Below, in pieces: positions 34,168 through 38,788 of a stretch of 38,788 nt of DNA. The notes below the pieces were generated by a model. The model made no database searches and was not told the origin of the DNA. It saw only the letters and a program-made list of their open reading frames with translations. Made by a program: the position numbers and the translations under genes. Position 1 is the first letter of the stretch; every line of letters begins with the position of its first letter. The stretch lies in NCBI GenBank assembly GCA_002387845.1, contig DGLB01000066.1:1-38788 (forward strand), given 5' to 3'. This stretch comes from Stenotrophomonas maltophilia. GTDB lineage: Bacteria > Pseudomonadota > Gammaproteobacteria > Xanthomonadales > Xanthomonadaceae.

Positions 34168-35544
34168 ATGTCCCGATTCACCCCCTTTGCACGTACCACC
34201 CTGGCCCTTGCGCTGGCCATCGCCAGCAGCAGCGCGTTGGCCGAGCCGGTCTTCGATGCGCCGGCCAATGGCTTCCGCGGGCAGGTCAGCGCCCGTAACG
34301 AGAACGTGGTGCCGGGCAGCGAAGCGCAGGTCACCGGCCGCCAGTTCGTTCCCGGCCAGCAGATCACCCTGCTGCGCGGCGAGACCGTGCTCAACACCAC
34401 GCCGGTGGTGGTCGACGCGCAGGGCAACTTCAAGGCCACGCTGACCGTGCCGGCCGACGCCGTGCCGGGCCAGCATCCGCTGGTGGTGCGCGCCAGTCAG
34501 CCGGCCGCGGCCGCGGTGACCACCCTGCGGGTGTCGCCGAACCTGCCGCTGAGCGGCGAGAAGGCGTTCAACCTGGCCTCGGGCAAGCTGGTCCAGGGCC
34601 TGTACCAGAGCGCGTACAGCCCGGCCGCGAATGCGCTGTACGTCACCTCCGCGGTGGGCCGCCCGCCGGTCACCCAGTCGCAGTTGCTGAAGGTCGACCC
34701 GAAGTCGCTGAAGGTGGTCAAGGCGATCACCCCGGCCCAGGTGCCCGACGCCAAGGGCGGCAGCGTGTATGCCGTGTATGGCGTGGGCGTGGATGATGCC
34801 AACGGCAACGTGTGGGTCAGCAACACCCGCCAGGACACGGTGGCGGTGTACCGCCAGTCCGATCTTGGCCTGGTGCATCAGTTCCCGGTGGGAACCGTGC
34901 CGCACGCCCGCGACGTGGTGATCGACAGCCAGCGCGGAAAGGTGTTCGCCTCTGCCACCGGTGAAGACCACCTGTCGGTGTTCGATGCGAAGACGCTGAA
35001 GGCCCTGGAGCCGATCACCCTGGAAACGGGCGTGGATGACGGCAAGTTCGTGCCGATGAGCCTGACCCTCGACGCTGCCGGCGGCAAGCTCTACACCGTC
35101 AGCATGGGCACCCCGGAAGCGGCGGTGATCGACGTGGCCAGCGGCAAGGTCGACAAGGTCATCGCGCTGGGCAATGCGATCAGTGCGTCAGGCGTGGCCG
35201 TGGACGCGAAGAACAACCGCCTGTATGTGGCCTCGCAGGGCAGCGACAACCTGCTTATCGTGGATATCGCCAGCGGCAAGGTGCTGCACGATGTCGCGGT
35301 GGGTGCCGGTGCACTGAACGTGGCGTTCGAGCCGGTGTCCGGCCTGGCCTACGTGACCAATCGCGGCGCGGGCACGGTCACCGTGGTCGACGGCAATGGC
35401 CAGGTGGTCGGTAATCTGGACGGTGGCACCTTCCCCAACCACGTCAGTGAAGACGGCAAGGGCAACGTGTTCGCGGTCAACAAGTCGCGCGGGGCGGAAG
35501 ACCCCAAGGGTGATCGCGTGACCCGCATCGCCAAGCGCCGCTGA
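34168..35544 (+). CDS. Exported YncE-like beta-propeller protein
   Basis: A 458-residue protein with a signal peptide (residues 1-24, ending SSALA). An immunoglobulin-like segment (about 28-118: GFRGQVSARNENVVPGSEAQVTGRQFVPGQQITLLRGETVL) precedes a seven-bladed propeller with repeated 'LYV-S-G-D-V-V-D--SGKV' blades (SVYAVYGVGVDDANGNVWVSNTRQDTVAVY, NRLYVASQGSDNLLIVDIASGKV). E. coli YncE, a periplasmic protein induced by iron limitation, is about 100 residues shorter and lacks the extra N-terminal domain. AAGGAG (34156-34161) fixes the ATG at 34168. A terminator-like hairpin separates it from hmuT. The role in iron uptake is inferred from context. Confidence 0.87.
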   Translation: MSRFTPFARTTLALALAIASSSALAEPVFDAPANGFRGQVSARNENVVPGSEAQVTGRQFVPGQQITLLRGETVLNTTPVVVDAQGNFKATLTVPADAVPGQHPLVVRASQPAAAAVTTLRVSPNLPLSGEKAFNLASGKLVQGLYQSAYSPAANALYVTSAVGRPPVTQSQLLKVDPKSLKVVKAITPAQVPDAKGGSVYAVYGVGVDDANGNVWVSNTRQDTVAVYRQSDLGLVHQFPVGTVPHARDVVIDSQRGKVFASATGEDHLSVFDAKTLKALEPITLETGVDDGKFVPMSLTLDAAGGKLYTVSMGTPEAAVIDVASGKVDKVIALGNAISASGVAVDAKNNRLYVASQGSDNLLIVDIASGKVLHDVAVGAGALNVAFEPVSGLAYVTNRGAGTVTVVDGNGQVVGNLDGGTFPNHVSEDGKGNVFAVNKSRGAEDPKGDRVTRIAKRR

Positions 35545-35583
35545 GCGGACACCGCTGAATGAACACCGCTGAGTAAGCACCGC
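35539..35583 (+). repeat. Three 14-bp tandem repeats over the yncE stop
   Basis: Units CGCTGAGCGGACAC, CGCTGAATGAACAC and CGCTGAGTAAGCAC follow one another from 35539 and the fourth begins with CGC. The first unit contains the yncE TGA. Each unit keeps CGCTGA and an AC end. Confidence 0.75.
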
Positions 35584-35611
35584 GCACGGGGCAGCCGCCT
35601 CGTGCGCTTTT
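35582..35611 (+). terminator. Intrinsic terminator between yncE and hmuT
   Basis: GCGCACG (35582-35588) pairs with CGTGCGC (35601-35607), followed by TTTT. It ends three bases before the hmuT ribosome-binding site GGAG (35614-35617), so it may limit or regulate read-through into hmuTUV. Confidence 0.7.
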
Positions 35612-35624
35612 CTGGAGAGTGATG

Positions 35625-36671
35625 ATGCGCCTACCGTTCAACCCCCGCCCATCGCTGCTGGTGCTGGCACTGGCGGCTTGCTTGAGCGCCTGCGGCGACA
35701 AGCCGGCACCGGCTGCGCCCAGTCAATCCGCGCCGGAAACCGCTGCAGCCCCCGGCCGGGCCGAGGCGCTGCCGACGGGCTGGCAGCGTGTGGCCGGCAC
35801 TGACGTGCCCGGCGCGCAGGGACTGACGCCGGTGCTGCCGGTGACAGTGACGTCCGATGACGGTGCCTCGGTCACGGTCACCGATACGTCGAAGATCGTC
35901 GCCGGCGGCGACGACGTCATTGCGGTGATCGAGGCGCTGGGCATGGGCGGCCAGGTCTATGCCGCACCCCTGCGCTCGGCCACGGAATCCGGACGCAACG
36001 CGCCGAAGCAGTTCCTGTTCAACCGCACCACCGGTGTGGAAGGCGTGCTGAGCCTGGAAGGTTCGCTGTTCGTGGGCAACAGCCTGCGCCGGCACACTGA
36101 GCTGGCGAAGAAACTGCGCGGCGCGGGTGAGGCGGCGGTGGTGGTGGACGACCTGCAGCCGGCCCCCGACAAGGTGCGCAAGGTGGCGGCGGCGCTGGGC
36201 GCGGCGGAGGCCGGCGAGGCGCTGGCGGCGCAGGTGCAGGCGCAGCTGGATGAAGCGGCGGCGGTGGCGAAGGCCAGCGCGCAGCATCCGCGGGTGATCC
36301 ATCTTTCGGCCACGGGGGCAGGCGGCGCGCCGACGGTTGCCGGTGCGGACAGTGCCTCGGGCAAGCTGATCGCGCTGGCCGGTGGGGTGAACATCGGCAC
36401 CGAGGCCGGCGTGCAGAACTATTCCGCGCTGAGCAATGAAGGCGTGGTGGCGGCGGCACCGGACGTGATCCTGGTGACCGAGAACGATCTGCAGTTGTTC
36501 GGTGGCGAAGCGGGGTTGTGGAAGGCGTATCCGACGCTGAAGCAGACGCCGGCGGGTGCGGCCAACCGGGTGTGGGTGATGCCGGACGTGCAGCTGAAAT
36601 CGACCAGCGTGGGCTCGGGCAGTGGTGCACTGGCGCTGGCCAAGGCACTGGCGGCGTTGCCGACGCCGTGA
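35625..36671 (+). CDS. hmuT: Haem/iron ABC transporter substrate-binding lipoprotein HmuT
   Basis: A 348-residue lipoprotein: signal peptide with lipobox LSAC, Cys23 being the lipidated residue, then a Pro/Ala-rich tether. The class III periplasmic binding fold is recognisable from PVTVTSDDGASVTVTDTSKIVAGGDDVIAVIEALGMGGQVYAAP, the long linking helix (AEAGEALAAQVQAQLDEAAAVA), and the C-lobe pattern LSNEGVVAAAPDVILVTENDL. HmuT members bind haem; siderophore-binding relatives look alike, so haem is the family default and not proved here. The ATG at 35625 is seven bases after GGAG; the ATG at 35622 is possible. The stop shares bases with the hmuU start (TGATG). Confidence 0.9.
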   Translation: MRLPFNPRPSLLVLALAACLSACGDKPAPAAPSQSAPETAAAPGRAEALPTGWQRVAGTDVPGAQGLTPVLPVTVTSDDGASVTVTDTSKIVAGGDDVIAVIEALGMGGQVYAAPLRSATESGRNAPKQFLFNRTTGVEGVLSLEGSLFVGNSLRRHTELAKKLRGAGEAAVVVDDLQPAPDKVRKVAAALGAAEAGEALAAQVQAQLDEAAAVAKASAQHPRVIHLSATGAGGAPTVAGADSASGKLIALAGGVNIGTEAGVQNYSALSNEGVVAAAPDVILVTENDLQLFGGEAGLWKAYPTLKQTPAGAANRVWVMPDVQLKSTSVGSGSGALALAKALAALPTP

Positions 36672-37711
36672 TGCGCCGTCGTACCCGACGCAGCGCCGGC
36701 GGCTGGGTGCTGCTGGCCATGGCGCTGGCGCTGCTGGGGGCGATCCTGGCGTCGTTCGCGGTCGGCCCGCTGCGCCTGCCGCCGCTGGAGGTCGTGCAGG
36801 CGATCGGGGTGAAGCTGGGCTGGGTGGACCCGGCACAGGTGAGCACGCGCGATCTGGCGGTGGTGTGGAACCTGCGGATTCCGCGCGCCCTGCTGGGCGC
36901 GCTGGTGGGGGCCTCGCTGGCCATGGCCGGTGCCAGCCTGCAGGGACTGTTCGGCAACCCGCTGGCCGACCCGGGAATCGTGGGGGTGACTCAGGGCGCT
37001 GCGTTGGGTGCGGTTGCGGCGATTGTGCTGGGGGCAGGCAGCGTCGGCGGCTGGACCTTGCCGCTGGCGGCGTTTGCCGGCGGTGCGGCGGCGATCAGCC
37101 TGACCTATGCACTGGCGCGGCCGGGCCGCAACAGTGGCACGGCCACGTTGTTGCTGGTGGGTATCGCGATGGCGGCGTTCTGTTCGGCGGCGATCGGGTT
37201 CCTGACCTACATCGCCAGCGAGAGCGAGCTGCAGTCGTTGGTGTTCTGGCAGATGGGGTCGCTGGCCCAGGCCGACTGGGCCGATGTGGCGGCGGCGACG
37301 CCGGTGTTCGTGCTGGGCACACTGGCGCTGCTGCGTCTGGCGACACCCCTGGACATGCTGGCGCTGGGGGAGCGCCAGGCCCAGCACCTGGGCCTGGACG
37401 TGCAGCGCATGCGGTTGAAGCTGATTGCGTTCAGCGCCTTGCTGGTGGGGGCGGCGGTGGCATTCGCGGGGTCGATTGGCTTCGTCGGCCTGGTGGTGCC
37501 GCATGTGGTGCGGATGCTGGTCGGCCCGGGGCACCGCTGGCTGCTGCCGGTGTCGGCCGTTACCGGGGCGCTGCTGATCGTGGTGGCTGACACGGCCGCG
37601 CGCACGCTGGACCCGCCCGCGGAGATTCCGCTGGGGCTGTTCTCGGCGGCACTGGGTGCCCCGTTCTTCCTGTGGCTGGTCCTGCACCAGCGGCGGAGCG
37701 GGGCGGTATGA
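36671..37711 (+). CDS. hmuU: Haem/iron ABC transporter permease HmuU
   Basis: A 346-residue inner-membrane permease of the FecCD/BtuC family with about nine to ten membrane helices. Recognisable motifs are the N-terminal RIPRALLGALVGASLAMAGASLQGLFGNPLADPGIVGVTQGAALGA and, in the second half, the GxxxxxAxxGxIGFVGLVVPH stretch (GAAVAFAGSIGFVGLVVPHVVRML), which contacts the ATPase. The end PAEIPLGLFSAALGAPFFLWLV is also typical. It is coupled to hmuT (shared A of TGATG) and hmuV (ATGA). With hmuV it drives substrate from HmuT into the cytoplasm. Confidence 0.95.
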   Translation: MRRRTRRSAGGWVLLAMALALLGAILASFAVGPLRLPPLEVVQAIGVKLGWVDPAQVSTRDLAVVWNLRIPRALLGALVGASLAMAGASLQGLFGNPLADPGIVGVTQGAALGAVAAIVLGAGSVGGWTLPLAAFAGGAAAISLTYALARPGRNSGTATLLLVGIAMAAFCSAAIGFLTYIASESELQSLVFWQMGSLAQADWADVAAATPVFVLGTLALLRLATPLDMLALGERQAQHLGLDVQRMRLKLIAFSALLVGAAVAFAGSIGFVGLVVPHVVRMLVGPGHRWLLPVSAVTGALLIVVADTAARTLDPPAEIPLGLFSAALGAPFFLWLVLHQRRSGAV

Positions 37712-38478
37712 GCACACCGTTCCTGCACCTGCAAGGGGTCGGCCTGCGCTATGGGGAGCGCGCGATCCTGCACGACATCACCCTGGGGTTCTCGCCGGGC
37801 ACGCTGACCGCGCTGGTGGGGCCTAACGGGGCGGGGAAATCGACCCTGCTGGCGGTGGCGGCGGGGGACGTGGCCGCCGACGCGGGGCAGGTGATCCTGC
37901 ACGACCAGCCCATCGGGCACTGGAAGGCCAAAGCGCTGGCGCGGGAGCGCGCGGTGATGCCGCAGGATCACGCGGTGCGTTTTGCATTCACGGTGGACGA
38001 AGTGGTGGCGATGGGGCGGCTGCCCCACCCGGCGGACCCGTCGCGTGACGCGGCGTTGATCGAGTCGGCACTCGACAAGGCGGAGATGCAGGGCTTGCGC
38101 ACACGCGAAGTACGTACGTTGTCAGGTGGCGAGGCCGCGCGTGCGACCTTCGCCCGCGTGCTGACCCAGGATACGCCGTTGCTGCTGCTGGACGAGCCGA
38201 CGGCGGCATTGGACCTGCGCCATCAGGAACGCACCTTGCGTGCGGTGCGCGAACTGGCAAACAACGGTGCCTGCGTGATCGTGGTGGTGCACGACCTGAA
38301 CCTGGCCGCGGGCTACGCAGACCGCATCGTGCTGCTGGAGCAGGGCCGGGTCGCGGCGGACGGCACGCCTGACGAAGTCCTCACCCGCGAGCACATCGAA
38401 CGCGTGTACCACCAGCCCGTGCTGGTACTGCGCCATCCCCAGCGCGACGTGCCGCTGGTGGTGGTGGCGGATTCCTGA
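37708..38478 (+). CDS. hmuV: Haem/iron ABC transporter ATP-binding protein HmuV
   Basis: A 256-residue ATPase with all motifs intact: Walker A GPNGAGKST (about residues 37-45), Q-loop MPQDH, signature LSGGEAARATFARVL, Walker B LLLLDEPTAALD, and H-loop VVVHDLNLAAGYADRIVLL. The length and the HmuV-like ending (LTREHIERVYHQPVLVLRHPQ) fit haem importers. The ATG at 37708 overlaps the hmuU stop. It is the last gene of the locus in this window; no TonB-dependent receptor is adjacent on either side, so outer-membrane uptake must come from elsewhere. Confidence 0.95.
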   Translation: MSTPFLHLQGVGLRYGERAILHDITLGFSPGTLTALVGPNGAGKSTLLAVAAGDVAADAGQVILHDQPIGHWKAKALARERAVMPQDHAVRFAFTVDEVVAMGRLPHPADPSRDAALIESALDKAEMQGLRTREVRTLSGGEAARATFARVLTQDTPLLLLDEPTAALDLRHQERTLRAVRELANNGACVIVVVHDLNLAAGYADRIVLLEQGRVAADGTPDEVLTREHIERVYHQPVLVLRHPQRDVPLVVVADS

Positions 38479-38497
38479 TCGCTGGCATTTCGCCAGC

Positions 38498-38632
38498 AGC
38501 TCGGATTGCATGGTGCACGCCAACAACTCGGATTGCATGGTGCACGCCGACAACTCGGATTGCATGGTGCGCGCCGACAACTCGGATTGCATGGTCCGCG
38601 CCGACAACTCTGATTGCATGGTGCACGTAGAG
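38498..38632 (+). repeat. 27-bp direct tandem repeat array, five copies
   Basis: Units start at 38498, 38525, 38552, 38579 and 38606. The core is ACTCGGATTGCATGGTGCAC followed by GCCGAC; copies 2 to 4 differ at only two or three positions, and the last runs into a GTAG palindrome. Since 27 is a multiple of three, both strands stay open (plus repeat MV-A-NSDC, minus repeat MQSEL-A-T), but no start signal or product supports a gene. There are no spacers, so it is not a CRISPR array. Confidence 0.93.
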
Positions 38633-38648
38633 CCGGGCTTGCCCGGCT
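38627..38648 (+). repeat. GTAG-type palindrome (SMAG/REP-like)
   Basis: GTAG (38627-38630) then AGCCGGGC-TT-GCCCGGCT, a perfect 8-bp stem. It overlaps the end of the fifth 27-bp repeat. Confidence 0.85.
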
Positions 38649-38788
38649 GCTGTTGGATTCGTGCGAACAGCCCTCGACTCACCGTATCCCTGGCTTGGCG
38701 GCTCGGGACGGGCGTTCCGGGGGACGGCGCAAGTACGTCCATGTAGCCTCGGTCGCCGCATCCATGCGGCTCACGCCCCCTCCAGCCC
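38649..38788. other. Non-coding tail after the repeat array
   Basis: No gene is seen between the palindrome and the right edge. A second GTAG (38743-38746) is followed by the hairpin GCCGCA-TCCA-TGCGGC (38755-38770). A minus-strand open frame crosses the tail and the repeats into hmuV antisense, but it lacks coding support. Confidence 0.5.

Noticed and set aside
38498..38632. CRISPR array
   Set aside because: The 27-bp units are directly adjacent with no variable spacers, and no cas gene is present.
38510..38746. Small plus-strand gene encoding a 9-residue repeat protein
   Set aside because: The open frame is a consequence of a repeat length divisible by three; there is no ribosome-binding site, and the opposite strand is equally open.

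Overview
The window is a high-GC, gene-dense chromosomal segment of a gammaproteobacterium of the Xanthomonadaceae, most likely Stenotrophomonas. The support is the gene content (nudJ-mnmA-hflD, clpS-clpA-infA-aat, trxB/ftsK, lolA-rarA-crcB) and several short GTAG-led palindromes of the type described as SMAG/REP elements in Stenotrophomonas maltophilia. No rRNA, tRNA, CRISPR array, integrase or insertion sequence was seen.

Layout. 1-3611, minus strand: a truncated chemoreceptor, then nudJ-mnmA-hflD coupled by start/stop overlaps, with a small exported protein upstream. 3703-9374: the N-degron proteolysis neighbourhood, with clpS and clpA on plus, then a small exported protein, infA, aat and an FemAB-like acyltransferase on minus. 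9375-11878: an exported N-acetylmuramoyl-L-alanine amidase with visibly lower GC than its neighbours, bracketed by GTAG palindromes. 11904-20025: housekeeping genes trxB (minus), then ftsK, a DUF3857/transglutaminase protein, lolA, rarA and crcB (plus). 20067-26053: a regulatory block with a small basic ORF, a BvgS-like hybrid kinase and its RcsB/BvgA-like response regulator, a LysR and a WYL regulator (all minus), and a divergent glutathione S-transferase. 26153-27598: an exported metal-dependent amidohydrolase. 27803-32947: a four-gene CS1/CFA-type (alpha) fimbrial operon in the order chaperone, major pilin, usher, tip. 33032-38478: a probably iron-regulated locus with a secreted alpha/beta hydrolase, a YncE-like propeller and the haem/siderophore ABC importer hmuTUV. 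38498-38788: five 27-bp tandem repeats running into a GTAG palindrome and a non-coding tail.

How the parts fit. ClpS recognises N-degron substrates, Aat generates them, and ClpA unfolds them for ClpP, which is not in the window. LolA carries lipoproteins to the outer membrane. The fimbrial operon holds every core part of a chaperone-usher pilus. A Fur-box-like site lies over a promoter ahead of the iron locus, and a palindrome resembling the enterobacterial Rcs box lies upstream of the RcsB-like regulator. I see no single element that is clearly a new biological system. The best leads are the amidase insertion, the 27-bp repeat array, the Rcs-like box with its phosphorelay, and the iron locus with an internal terminator ahead of hmuT. 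All family assignments come from reading motifs; no database search was run.
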